Below, piece by piece: positions 34,039 through 42,304 of a DNA stretch of 64,000 nucleotides. How positions within the stretch are numbered: the stretch's first letter is position 1; each line of letters begins with the position of its first letter. The notes under the pieces are model-generated. The model worked only from the letters and a program-made list of their open reading frames with translations, did no database searches and was not told where the DNA came from. The DNA is from CAYWIT01 sp964458415. GTDB taxonomy: Bacteria; Pseudomonadota; Alphaproteobacteria; Micavibrionales; UBA2020. The DNA is taken from positions 62,001-126,000 of the forward strand of contig CAYWIT010000001.1 in NCBI GenBank assembly GCA_964458415.1, in the 5' to 3' direction. The translations under genes were made by a program, and so were the position numbers.

Positions 34039-35015
34039 TGGACAGGCATGTCAGGTATGTCATTGTCGGTATTTTTGTCAGCGTGATGCTGGCGCTGGGC
34101 GCTGTTTTTCTGATCTGGGCGGCGGGGACCTATGATCTGCGTAATTTTCAGCACTATACGGTCTATTTTCAGGGTTCGGTGAGCGGTCTGACGGAAGGAA
34201 GCACCGTGCGTTACAGAGGCGTTGAGGTTGGAAATGTCAGCGCGATTCGGCTGGCGAAGGAGCGCACCGATCTTGTCAAGGTCGATATCCAGATTGATGA
34301 AGAAACGCCGGTGCGGTTGAGCACGGAGGCCAGTCTTCAGCCGTTGGGGATTACCGGATTGTCTTTCATTTCCTTGACCACGGATGACAATGCCGATATG
34401 CGCCCGCCGGAGAAAATCGAAGGCGAGCGCTATCCTGTTGTACGCGCCACCCGGTCGCAACTGGATATCATTTTTGGCGATGTGCCGCAGGTCACGCAAA
34501 AGCTGCTGGATCTGGCGGGGCGGCTCAGTTCATTGCTGAGTGATGACAACGTTCGCAATCTTTCCGAGACCATCGTCAATGTCAATAAAGTCAGCAATGG
34601 ATTGAATCAGGTTCTGAGTCCGGAAAATGTCGAGAGCCTGTCAAAGGCGGTGGCGGATGTCAGTACGGCCAGCGGTGCGCTGAACCGGGTTTTAAGTCCG
34701 GAGAATACCGCGCAGCTTTCCAGGACTATTTCCAGCTTCAGCACGGCCAGTGACGATTTTAGTCAGGCCATGAAGGGGCTGGGACAGGCGGCGGAGAACA
34801 TCGAGCAGGCCACCAATACGATCGAGGGGATTCTCCGGAAGAACGAGGGCAACATCGACCGTTTCACAGGGGCGGGGATTGATGAAGTCATGCTTTTATT
34901 GCGGGATAGCCGTAAAATGGTGGATTCTATCCGCAAGCTTTCGGATAAACTGGGAGAGGACCCCTCCCGCGTTATCTATCAGCCCGGTACGGAAGGGGTA
35001 AAGGTGAAGAAATGA
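34038..35015 (+). CDS. mlaD: MlaD-family MCE substrate-binding protein
   Basis: 325 residues from ATG 34038, which overlaps the mlaF stop. A single N-terminal membrane anchor (YVIVGIFVSVMLALGAVFLI) precedes one MCE domain (about 40-120: YTVYFQGSVSGLTEGSTVRY RGVEVG, then GLSFISL). A long helical, repeat-like C-terminal region carries two related stretches, VNKVSNGLNQVLSPENVESL and VSTASGALNRVLSPENTAQL, as in larger MCE proteins of this group. It should bind lipid in the periplasm and hand it to MlaEF. Longer than E. coli MlaD because of the helical tail. Confidence 0.92.
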   Translation: MDRHVRYVIVGIFVSVMLALGAVFLIWAAGTYDLRNFQHYTVYFQGSVSGLTEGSTVRYRGVEVGNVSAIRLAKERTDLVKVDIQIDEETPVRLSTEASLQPLGITGLSFISLTTDDNADMRPPEKIEGERYPVVRATRSQLDIIFGDVPQVTQKLLDLAGRLSSLLSDDNVRNLSETIVNVNKVSNGLNQVLSPENVESLSKAVADVSTASGALNRVLSPENTAQLSRTISSFSTASDDFSQAMKGLGQAAENIEQATNTIEGILRKNEGNIDRFTGAGIDEVMLLLRDSRKMVDSIRKLSDKLGEDPSRVIYQPGTEGVKVKK

Positions 35016-35629
35016 CAAAAAACAGGGTGCTGTGCTATGTGGTGCTGCCGATAGGGTTTTTTCTGGCGGCCTGTACGGGATTGAAGTCCTCTTTGCCCGG
35101 GCCCGATTTCTATCTGCTTCACCCGGCGGCGGTGGAACAGGCCGCGCACCCTGATCATCCTGTTTCCATTTCTGTCGAAATGCCGGAGGTTTCCGCCGGT
35201 CTTGATACGGACAAAATCGCGCTGTTCAAGAATAACGGCAGGCAGCTGGATTATTTTTCAGGGGTGCGCTGGAACGGGGCGCTGGATGATATTTTGCAGG
35301 ATTTTATTATCAGGACATTCGAGGCGTCCTATAGTGTCGCGGCGGTCGAGGGCAACGGGCTGCGCCAGAAGGCCGATTATAAAATAACCACTAAAATTCG
35401 TGATTTTCAGGCTGAATACGGCAGCGATCTGAACGCGCTGCCGCTGCTGCATGTCGGGATCGTCATGGCGGCGGTCAAGCTGCCCGAGGAGGAAACGGTC
35501 GCCCGGGTCAGGCTGGAGAAAACCTTTCGGGCGGAGGAGAACGGCATGAGTGCCATCGTTTCCGGTTTTGAAAAGGCCCTTCAGGAGATACTCCGCGAGG
35601 CCCTGAATGAAATAGGCCGGAAAATCTGA
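35012..35629 (+). CDS. ABC-type transport auxiliary lipoprotein (PqiC-like)
   Basis: 205 residues. Lipoprotein signal with lipobox LAAC (GFFLAACTGLKSS) and a first strand PDFYLLHPA typical of ABC_trans_aux/PqiC proteins. Then SISVEMPEVSAGLDTDKIAL, IRTFEASYSVAAVEGNGL and a C-terminal helix. PqiC proteins are outer-membrane partners of MCE systems; here it probably links the MlaD complex to the outer membrane. The start overlaps mlaD by 4 bases and the end abuts the convergent nrdG. Confidence 0.85.
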   Translation: MTKNRVLCYVVLPIGFFLAACTGLKSSLPGPDFYLLHPAAVEQAAHPDHPVSISVEMPEVSAGLDTDKIALFKNNGRQLDYFSGVRWNGALDDILQDFIIRTFEASYSVAAVEGNGLRQKADYKITTKIRDFQAEYGSDLNALPLLHVGIVMAAVKLPEEETVARVRLEKTFRAEENGMSAIVSGFEKALQEILREALNEIGRKI

Positions 35630-36334
35630 TCAGGCAGAAAGGTTTCTGTAGCCGGTTTCAATTCTTTCAACAGGGGGGATGTTGCCGATCTGAAGGTGGC
35701 GTTCCTGCGGGCCGAGTTTTCCGAGCGTTTTTCCCGCCGGGTCCTGAAATCCCTGAACAAAATAGCGCCCCTGAAACCCTTTTTCCGCTAATTCCGTCAG
35801 AATGGTGCCGATATCGCTTTCATCGAGCAAGGAAGTATGCACCGTCGTACGGATTTCGACCGGAACGGCGGTCTGGGTGATAAGAAGGTCCAGCGTTTCA
35901 TCAAACGGGAGTCTCGTCTTGAGCTTGGTAATGGCCGTGAATTTTTTCTGCGGGGCCTTGTAATCAAGGGCAATGTAATCAAGCAGTGCCTCGTCCAGCA
36001 AGGCGCGCAATATGGCGGGGCGGCTACCATTGGTGTCAAGCTTGACGGCAAAGCCCATTTTTTTGAGCTGACGGGCAAAGGCGACGATTCCGGGGTAGAG
36101 GGTGGCCTCTCCGCCCGACAGCACTACGCCTTCCAGCCGCCCACGGCGGGTCTCAAGAAAGCGGAAGGCGTCGCTCTCCGTGACGCGCCCGGATTTGCCC
36201 TTCACGATCTGCGGGTTGTGACAATAGGCACAGCGCATGTTGCATCCGGCGAACCAGACGATACAGGCTGTTTTGTCAGGAAAATCCTGCAGCGTGAAGG
36301 GCGTTACGTCATATATGGGCAGGCCGGATTTCAC
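35630..36334 (-). CDS. nrdG: Anaerobic ribonucleotide reductase activating enzyme (radical SAM)
   Basis: 234 residues. Starts LPIYDVTPFTLQDFPDKTAC and has the radical SAM motif CNMRCAYC (CxxxCxxC), then GVVLSGGEATLYPGIVAFA and LDTNGSRPAILRALLDEAL. It generates the glycyl radical on NrdD using S-adenosylmethionine and an iron-sulfur cluster. Longer than the ~155-residue E. coli NrdG and of the NrdG2 (pyruvate-formate-lyase-activase-like) type. The ATG overlaps the nrdD stop by 4 bases, so both are co-translated. Confidence 0.93.
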   Translation of the reverse strand: MKSGLPIYDVTPFTLQDFPDKTACIVWFAGCNMRCAYCHNPQIVKGKSGRVTESDAFRFLETRRGRLEGVVLSGGEATLYPGIVAFARQLKKMGFAVKLDTNGSRPAILRALLDEALLDYIALDYKAPQKKFTAITKLKTRLPFDETLDLLITQTAVPVEIRTTVHTSLLDESDIGTILTELAEKGFQGRYFVQGFQDPAGKTLGKLGPQERHLQIGNIPPVERIETGYRNLSA

Positions 36335-38301
36335 GAAAACAGATCTTTCGATTCAACGCAGCGTTCCAGGAAATGCCTGCGCTCCTTGTGCTCGCCTTTT
36401 TTGCCGGTATTGAAGCTGTCAACGGGACGGAAATAGCCCATGACCCGCGTCCAGACCTGTGTCTTTTCCTGACAATGCGGGCATTTTTCCTGCTCGCCAT
36501 TCAGGTAACCGTGCGTGGCGCAGACGGAAAAAACCGGTGTGATCGTGATATAGGGCAGCTGATAGTTTTCCAGCACGTTTTTGACAAATTTTTTGCAGGC
36601 CGTGGCGCTGGAGATTCTTTCACTCATGTAAAGGTGCAGGACCGTTCCGCCGGTGTATTTGCATTGCAGGGCGTTTTGCAGGTCAAGCGCTTCGAAGGGG
36701 TCATCGGTATGGCCGACCGGAAACTGCGACGAATTCGTGTAATAGATATTTTCGCCCGATCCGGCCTGCAGGATATCCGGGAAGCGTTTTTTATCTTCCT
36801 TGGCAAAACGGTAGGTGGTGCCCTCTGCCGGCGTGGCTTCCAGATTATAAAGGTTGCCGGTGTCCTGCTGGTACTGGCGGATGCGTTCCCGCATGTGATC
36901 GAGAATGCCGAGGCAGATATCGATCCCCTTCGGGGAAGCAAGGTCGATAGTGTCGCCGGAAAAATTGCGCAGCATCTCGTTCATGCCGTTGACGCCGATG
37001 GTGCTGAAGTGGTTTCTGAGGAAGGGAAGATAGCGTGCGGTATAAGGATAGAGGCCGCGATCATACATTTCCTGCACAAAATGCCGCTTCTTTTCCAGCG
37101 TGGATTTCGCAATGTCCATCAGGCGGTCGATTTCTTCCATCAGGCCCTTGAAGTCGCCTTTGAAGCGATAGCCCAGCCGCGCCATGTTGAGCGTGACAAC
37201 ACCGAGCGATCCGGTCATTTCGGCAGAGCCGAAGAGGCCGTTGCCGCGTTTTTGCAACTCGCGCAGATCAAGCTGCAGGCGGCAGCACATCGAGCGTACC
37301 GCTCCGGGGGAATAAGCGTCCGGATTCGGCACGCGCTCGCCTTTGTCGTTTTTCTTCCACTGGCTGCCGGTGAAATTCTGGAAGTAGGAGGAACCGACTT
37401 TGGCGGTATTTTCGAAAATGGCTTGTGCGACAGGGCTTTCCCAGTCGAAATCGTCTGTCACGTTGACGGTCGGAATCGGGAAGGTAAAGGGGGCGCCTTG
37501 CGAATCCCCTTCGGTCATGACTTCGTAATAAGCGATGTCGATCATTTCGATTTCCGGCGCGAAATGGCGATAGGTCATGTCTTCGAGCGTGACGATGCCA
37601 AAATCGCGTTTTTGGGCGAGGGCCAGCAAGGCGTCATCCTGCAGTCCTTTGAACAGGTGCTCGTCGCGGGCGGTCGGAAAATTGCGTTGCAGGTCTTCCG
37701 GTACGGAGATATCCAGCGTGATATTGGTAAAGGGAGACTGTCCCCAGCGCGCCGGAACATTGAGATTATAAACGAACTGGCGAATGGCTTTTTTGACTTC
37801 CTTGAAAGACAGGCTGTCCTTGAATACATAGGGGGCCAGATAGGTATCGAAGCTGCTAAAGGCCTGCGCTCCCGCCCATTCCGACTGCAGGATGCCGAGG
37901 AAATTGGACATTTGCCCCAGCGCTTCGCGGAAATGCCGCGGCGGGCGGGAGGCCACGCGGCCGGAAACGCCGTTAAAGCCGTCGTTGAGCAGCTGGCGCA
38001 GGCTCCAGCCCGCGCAATAGCCGGTCAGGCAGTCGAGGTCATGAATATGGATGGAACCCTCGCGATGGGCCTTTCCTTCCTCGGGGCTGTAAATATCGTC
38101 AAGCCAGAAGTTGGCAATGACTTTGCCGGCCAGATTGTTGATGAGCCCGGCGTTGGAATAGCCTGTATTGGCATTGGCGTTGATGCGCCAGTCCTGCTTG
38201 GAAATGTATTCCTTGACAGCATCCGAGCAGTCGATGCGGGTGGAGGAGAAGATTGTTTCGACAGGGTTCAGGAGGGACAAGGTCCCTTTCGGTGTTTGCA
38301 T
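36331..38301 (-). CDS. nrdD: Anaerobic (class III) ribonucleoside-triphosphate reductase
   Basis: 656 residues. The sequence contains DWRINANANTGYSNAGLINN, GSIHIHDLDCLTGYCAGWSL, GSQWKKNDKGERVPNPDAYS, SMCCRLQLDLRELQKRG and the C-terminal zinc site CATHGYLNGEQEKCPHC. The glycyl-radical loop is RVMGYFRPVDSFNTGKKGE. It makes dNTPs without oxygen. No ATP-cone is visible at the N-terminus, unlike the ~712-residue E. coli enzyme, so the usual dATP allosteric inhibition is probably missing or different. Regulation looks dual: an FNR-like box and NrdR-like boxes lie upstream. Confidence 0.95.
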   Translation of the reverse strand: MQTPKGTLSLLNPVETIFSSTRIDCSDAVKEYISKQDWRINANANTGYSNAGLINNLAGKVIANFWLDDIYSPEEGKAHREGSIHIHDLDCLTGYCAGWSLRQLLNDGFNGVSGRVASRPPRHFREALGQMSNFLGILQSEWAGAQAFSSFDTYLAPYVFKDSLSFKEVKKAIRQFVYNLNVPARWGQSPFTNITLDISVPEDLQRNFPTARDEHLFKGLQDDALLALAQKRDFGIVTLEDMTYRHFAPEIEMIDIAYYEVMTEGDSQGAPFTFPIPTVNVTDDFDWESPVAQAIFENTAKVGSSYFQNFTGSQWKKNDKGERVPNPDAYSPGAVRSMCCRLQLDLRELQKRGNGLFGSAEMTGSLGVVTLNMARLGYRFKGDFKGLMEEIDRLMDIAKSTLEKKRHFVQEMYDRGLYPYTARYLPFLRNHFSTIGVNGMNEMLRNFSGDTIDLASPKGIDICLGILDHMRERIRQYQQDTGNLYNLEATPAEGTTYRFAKEDKKRFPDILQAGSGENIYYTNSSQFPVGHTDDPFEALDLQNALQCKYTGGTVLHLYMSERISSATACKKFVKNVLENYQLPYITITPVFSVCATHGYLNGEQEKCPHCQEKTQVWTRVMGYFRPVDSFNTGKKGEHKERRHFLERCVESKDLFS

Positions 38302-38350
38302 GCTGTGCTCCCGTGCGTTCGCTTCGTTTGTTTTTTATTTATTGAGAAGA

Positions 38351-38366
38351 ACACAAGATTTTGTGT
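38351..38366 (-). promoter_or_regulatory. NrdR-type box upstream of nrdD (proximal)
   Basis: ACACAAGATTTTGTGT matches the 16-base NrdR box pattern (acaCwAtATaTwGtgt) at 14 positions, including the invariant C, A, AT and G positions, and is almost palindromic. It lies 50-65 bases upstream of the nrdD ATG. NrdR represses ribonucleotide reductase genes when dATP is plentiful; nrdR itself is not in the window. Confidence 0.65.
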
Positions 38367-38383
38367 TCAATACAGCCATGGTA

Positions 38384-38399
38384 CCACTATATGCGGTGA
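38384..38399 (-). promoter_or_regulatory. NrdR-type box upstream of nrdD (distal, weaker)
   Basis: CCACTATATGCGGTGA matches the NrdR pattern at about 11 of 16 positions. Its centre is 33 bases from that of the proximal box, close to the three-helical-turn spacing (31-32) usual for paired NrdR boxes, which supports it despite the weaker match. Confidence 0.4.
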
Positions 38400-38406
38400 G
38401 GCGGCT

Positions 38407-38420
38407 TTGACCTGAATCAA
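38407..38420 (-). promoter_or_regulatory. FNR-type box upstream of nrdD
   Basis: TTGACCTGAATCAA matches the FNR/Anr consensus TTGAT-N4-ATCAA with one mismatch. It lies about 106-119 bases upstream of the nrdD start, fitting anaerobic activation of nrdDG. Confidence 0.7.
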
Positions 38421-38436
38421 TTACAGGGGGTAAAAG

Positions 38437-39201
38437 TCAGTGTTTGAACTGGCACGTTGGGCAGTTTTCCTTATCTTTGTCAGTGCAAATAAAGGCTGTA
38501 TCTGCATCGCAAAAATGGCAAAGCGAATAGGCATTCCGGAGCGTAATATGTTCCTGATCTATGTCAATTCCGCTTTTTTTGAGTTCCTTGAGGGAGCGGG
38601 AAAATGTTTCCGGCGTCATGCCGAGATGGTTGGCAATCAGGGCCTTTCTGAAAGGAAGCGTGATGTCGAGGGTATCGGGCTTTTGTTCCAGATGCAGCTT
38701 GAGCAGATAGTAACCCAGACGCTGTAAGGGGGGTTTGGTGACAATGCTGTCGAGCTGATGCATAGCGTTCTTGTAGTGCTTGGTGATAATTCTCAGCAGA
38801 TTGGTTGCAAATTGCGGGTTGCTGAGAACATATGCGCGGACAAAGCCTTCCGGGATCATGAGAACTTTTGCATTCTCCTGTACCTGAACGGAAATAGGCG
38901 ACGGGCCGCCCATGAAAATGACGGCATCCATGCAGGTCTCGCCTTTCCTGAGCAGGCGCATCGTAGCTTCCCCGCCCTCTACATCCGTCCGAAAGGTTTT
39001 CAGAATACCTTCGATGATATAGTAGAGGTGGGTTGGCGTGTCGCCCTGCTGGATCAACAGTCTGCCCGTGGGGTATTCCTGCAGGATTGCATTGTTGAGC
39101 AGCAGCTGCATGCCATTTTCGTCCAGTCCGTCAAACAGGCTTGCTGTTGTATTCAGATTTTGGGCCGGAACGAGTCTGATGTCATTCATGGAAATAGGCA
39201 T
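38437..39201 (-). CDS. Crp/Fnr-family regulator with C-terminal cysteine cluster
   Basis: 254 residues. Cyclic-nucleotide-type sensor domain (about 20-140: ASLFDGLDENGMQLLLNN, GRLLIQQGDTPTHLYYIIEG, LLRKGETCMDAVIFMGGPS), dimerisation helix, and a C-terminal helix-turn-helix with the recognition stretch ANHLGMTPETFSRSLKELKK. The N-terminal cysteines of true FNR are absent. Instead the last ~30 residues carry five cysteines: LCHFC, AFIC and NCPTC. That tail could bind iron-sulfur or zinc and sense oxygen or NO. It is divergent from narK1, sharing a perfect FNR-like box, so autoregulation and nar control are likely. Confidence 0.88.
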   Translation of the reverse strand: MPISMNDIRLVPAQNLNTTASLFDGLDENGMQLLLNNAILQEYPTGRLLIQQGDTPTHLYYIIEGILKTFRTDVEGGEATMRLLRKGETCMDAVIFMGGPSPISVQVQENAKVLMIPEGFVRAYVLSNPQFATNLLRIITKHYKNAMHQLDSIVTKPPLQRLGYYLLKLHLEQKPDTLDITLPFRKALIANHLGMTPETFSRSLKELKKSGIDIDQEHITLRNAYSLCHFCDADTAFICTDKDKENCPTCQFKH

Positions 39202-39233
39202 AAAATATTCTTTTAACTCAAAAAGATAATGAC

Positions 39234-39247
39234 TTGATTCAGATCAA
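39234..39247. promoter_or_regulatory. Perfect FNR-type box between crp/fnr gene and narK1
   Basis: TTGATTCAGATCAA is an exact TTGAT-N4-ATCAA palindrome. Its centre is 39 bases from the start codon of the divergent crp/fnr gene and 100 bases from the narK1 start. If it acts at about -41.5 for narK1, transcription would start near 39282. Confidence 0.85.
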
Positions 39248-39340
39248 GTCTCTGACTACAAGATCATGGCAAAAATGTGCAGGAGAATCAAGAAGGCAAT
39301 CCACCGCAAGGATATGCCTAGTCAGAGAGGGTGTTACATT

Positions 39341-40645
39341 ATGACAACAGCAACAAAAACCGAACAAGTCCGGGCGCTTTCGCTGAGTACCTTCGCATTT
39401 ACAGTGTGTTTTGCGGTGTGGACAATTTTTTCTATCATCGGCGTTCAGATCAAGGAAGAGTTGGGACTGACGGATACGCAGTTCGGTTTGTTGGCGGGGA
39501 CGCCCATTCTGACCGGTTCGCTGATTCGGCTTGTTTTGGGAATCTGGACGGACCAGTACGGCGGACGGATTGTCTATACGCTTGTCATGCTTTCTGCCGC
39601 GGTGGCGACTTGGTTGCTGACGTCCGCCGAAACATATTTCCAGTTTCTTCTGGCGGCATTGGGGGTCGGGATTGCCGGCGGTTCGTTTGCGGTCGGCGTG
39701 GCTTATGTGGCCAAGTTTTTCACGGTGAAGAAGCAGGGTACGGCGCTGGGCATTTTCGGGGCAGGCAATATCGGCGCGGCAGTAACAAAATTCTGCGCGC
39801 CCTTTATCATGGTTGCTTACGGCTGGGAACGGGTGGCGGATATCTGGGCGATCGCAATTGCGGTTACGGCGGTCTTGTTTTTTGTCTTTTCGAAAGATGA
39901 CCCCGATCTCCGCCAGCGCAAGGCGTCCGGCGTCAAGCCACGCGGCATGATGGAGCAACTTGCCCCGTTAAAAAACCTGCAGGTCTGGCGGTTTTCGCTT
40001 TATTACTTCTTTGTTTTCGGCGCCTTTGTCGCCTTGGCGCTCTGGTTGCCGCGCTATCTGATGGGCGCCTACGGTCTTGATATCAAGCAGGCCGGGATGA
40101 TTGCGGTGCTGTATTCCGTTCCGGCGAGCCTGTTCCGTGTTGTCGGTGGCTGGATGTCGGACAGGTTTGGCGCGCGCTTTGTCATGTACCTGACGTTTCT
40201 GGTGAGCGCTGTTTGCTGCTTTCTGCTGTCTTATCCGTCAACCCATTATATTGTTGCCGGAACGGAAGGGCCGATCGAGTTTGACCTGCGCATGACGTTG
40301 CCTGTGTTTGTTGTCCTGACTTTCATTCTCGGCTTTTTCATGTCGCTCGGCAAAGCTGCGGTCTACAAGCATATTCCGGTTTATTATCCGGAGCATGTCG
40401 GCGCGGTCGGCGGTGTGGTGGGCATGATCGGCGGTCTGGGCGGGTTCATTCTTCCTTATGCTTTCGGGTTTTTGAAGGATGCGACGCAGGTCTGGACCAG
40501 CTGCTTTATGCTGCTCTTTGTCATCGTGGCCATTTCCACGGTCTGGATGCACTTTGCGATCATTATCGCCGAGCGGAAAAAGCATCCTGAGCTTAGAAAA
40601 CCGAAGTTCTTCCCCGAGCTTGAAGAAAAAGCCGGAAAAAATTGA
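39341..40645 (+). CDS. narK: MFS nitrate/nitrite transporter, NarK1 type
   Basis: 434 residues from ATG 39341 (MTTATKTEQVRALSLSTFAF), preceded by GAGAGG; an earlier in-frame start lies in the promoter region. Twelve membrane segments. It has IFSIIGVQIKEELGLTDTQF, nitrate signature 1 as LGIFGAGNIGAAVTKF, and signature 2 around GMIGGLGGFILPYAFGF. NarK1-type proteins are proposed to be nitrate/proton symporters that start nitrate respiration, while NarK2-type exchange nitrate for nitrite. In some bacteria both are fused; here they are separate adjacent genes, 26 bases apart. Confidence 0.93.
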   Translation: MTTATKTEQVRALSLSTFAFTVCFAVWTIFSIIGVQIKEELGLTDTQFGLLAGTPILTGSLIRLVLGIWTDQYGGRIVYTLVMLSAAVATWLLTSAETYFQFLLAALGVGIAGGSFAVGVAYVAKFFTVKKQGTALGIFGAGNIGAAVTKFCAPFIMVAYGWERVADIWAIAIAVTAVLFFVFSKDDPDLRQRKASGVKPRGMMEQLAPLKNLQVWRFSLYYFFVFGAFVALALWLPRYLMGAYGLDIKQAGMIAVLYSVPASLFRVVGGWMSDRFGARFVMYLTFLVSAVCCFLLSYPSTHYIVAGTEGPIEFDLRMTLPVFVVLTFILGFFMSLGKAAVYKHIPVYYPEHVGAVGGVVGMIGGLGGFILPYAFGFLKDATQVWTSCFMLLFVIVAISTVWMHFAIIIAERKKHPELRKPKFFPELEEKAGKN

Positions 40646-40671
40646 GATTAAAAAAACAAGGAGACTAAAAA

Positions 40672-42279
40672 ATGGCCAAAGATCTGACGCGCTGGGACCC
40701 GGAAGACGACGCTTTCTGGCAGGCGGAAGGCAAGTCAATCGCCTATCGCAATCTGTGGATATCCATCCCGGCATTGCTGTGCGGCTTTGCCGTGTGGATT
40801 TATTGGAGCATTATTACGGTGCAGATGCTCAATCTCGGTTTTCCTTTTACGCAAGCCGATCTGTTTACGCTGAATTCCATCGCAGGGTTGGCAGGGGCAA
40901 CCTTGCGCATCCCGGCCTCTTTCTTTGTGCGCATTGCCGGCGGACGTAATACGATTTTCTTCACGACGGCCTTGCTGCTGATCCCGGCCTGGTGTACAGG
41001 GATGGCCCTGCAGGATATCGACACGCCGCTGTGGAAATTCCAGTTGCTGGCGCTGCTCTGCGGTTTTGGCGGCGGCAACTTCGCTGCGTCCATGTCGAAT
41101 ATCAGCTTTTTCTTTCCGAAAAAAGTGCAGGGGCTGGCTTTGGGGTTGAACGCCGGTCTTGGCAATTTCGGCGTGACATCGACGCAAATTCTGATTCCCG
41201 CCGTCATGACCATCGGTCTGTTCGGCGGCTCTTCGATGGTGCTGAAGAGCGGGAGCGGTACGTTGATCGGAAAAATCCCTGCCGGATCCGAAACCTGGAT
41301 TCACAATGCGGGATTTGTCTGGTTTGCCATTTTGGTGCCAATTGTCATCCTTTCCTGGTTTATGATGAACAACATCAAAACTGAAAACGTAACACCCAAT
41401 CCGGGCACGCCTGTTGCGGCTTTTTTCAAGATCGCGGTCATGCTGGCTGTTGCTCTTGCTACGGCGGCGGGCGGACTGTGGCTGATTTTGCCGGAAAGCG
41501 CGAACGGATCCGGCTATAATGTCAGTAAATGGATCGTTATGCCGGCGATTATGCTACTGACTGTCGGGTTGCTGGCAATCCTGCCGGGGCTCAGCCAGCG
41601 TGTGCGGACGCAATACAGGATATTCAGTCATCCCCACACATGGATCATGACGATCATCTATACCATGACCTTCGGTTCTTTTATCGGTTATTCGGCGGCC
41701 TTGCCGCTGGCTATGAAAGTGATCTTCGGCTTTCAGCATGTGGCGGGCCCTGACGGGGTTCTGACACATACGCTGGCCAATCCGAATGCTCCCGCTGTTC
41801 TGACTTACGCCTGGATCGGGCCTTTTATCGGGGCGTTGATCCGGCCAGTGGGCGGGTGGATCTCGGACAAGATGGGCGGGGCGCTGGTAACGCAGATTTG
41901 TTCCGTTGTCATGGTTGCGGGGGCGCTGGTGGCGGCGCATTACATGCAGCTTGCTTATAATTCTGCGACGCCGGAAGTTTATTTCCAGCCATTTTTCCTG
42001 ACCTTCATGGTACTGTTTCTGGCTACGGGGATCGGCAACGGCTCCACCTTCCGCACTATCGCGGTGGTCTTTGACAAGCAGCAGGCCGGACCTGTGCTGG
42101 GATGGACCTCGGCTGTGGCGGCCTATGGCGCGTTTATTATTCCCATCGTGTTCGGGGAGCAAATCGAAGGGGGGACGCCGCAGCAAGCGCTTTATGGCTT
42201 TGCTGCATTCTATTTCCTCTGCCTGCTGCTGAACGGTGCCGCCTATCTGCGCAAGGGCGCAAAGTACAAAAACCCCTGA
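40672..42279 (+). CDS. narK2: MFS nitrate/nitrite antiporter, NarK2 type
   Basis: 535 residues with AAGGAG 9 bases before the ATG. Hydrophilic N-terminus DLTRWDPEDDAFWQAEGKSI, then about 12 to 14 membrane segments. Nitrate signatures appear as LGLNAGLGNFGVTSTQIL and WTSAVAAYGAFIIPIVFGEQ. A central insert between the halves (TENVTPNPGTPVAAFFKIAV and following) accounts for the extra length. It should exchange nitrite produced by NarG for external nitrate. It is followed by narG after 25 bases, so one nar operon. Confidence 0.92.
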   Translation: MAKDLTRWDPEDDAFWQAEGKSIAYRNLWISIPALLCGFAVWIYWSIITVQMLNLGFPFTQADLFTLNSIAGLAGATLRIPASFFVRIAGGRNTIFFTTALLLIPAWCTGMALQDIDTPLWKFQLLALLCGFGGGNFAASMSNISFFFPKKVQGLALGLNAGLGNFGVTSTQILIPAVMTIGLFGGSSMVLKSGSGTLIGKIPAGSETWIHNAGFVWFAILVPIVILSWFMMNNIKTENVTPNPGTPVAAFFKIAVMLAVALATAAGGLWLILPESANGSGYNVSKWIVMPAIMLLTVGLLAILPGLSQRVRTQYRIFSHPHTWIMTIIYTMTFGSFIGYSAALPLAMKVIFGFQHVAGPDGVLTHTLANPNAPAVLTYAWIGPFIGALIRPVGGWISDKMGGALVTQICSVVMVAGALVAAHYMQLAYNSATPEVYFQPFFLTFMVLFLATGIGNGSTFRTIAVVFDKQQAGPVLGWTSAVAAYGAFIIPIVFGEQIEGGTPQQALYGFAAFYFLCLLLNGAAYLRKGAKYKNP

Positions 42280-42304
42280 TTTCTAAAGCATATGGAGATA
42301 AGTG

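Noticed and set aside
36373..38415. 680-codon plus-strand open frame opposite nrdD
   Set aside because: Mirror of a strongly conserved enzyme; no start signal and no domain, and it would cover the regulatory region of nrdD.
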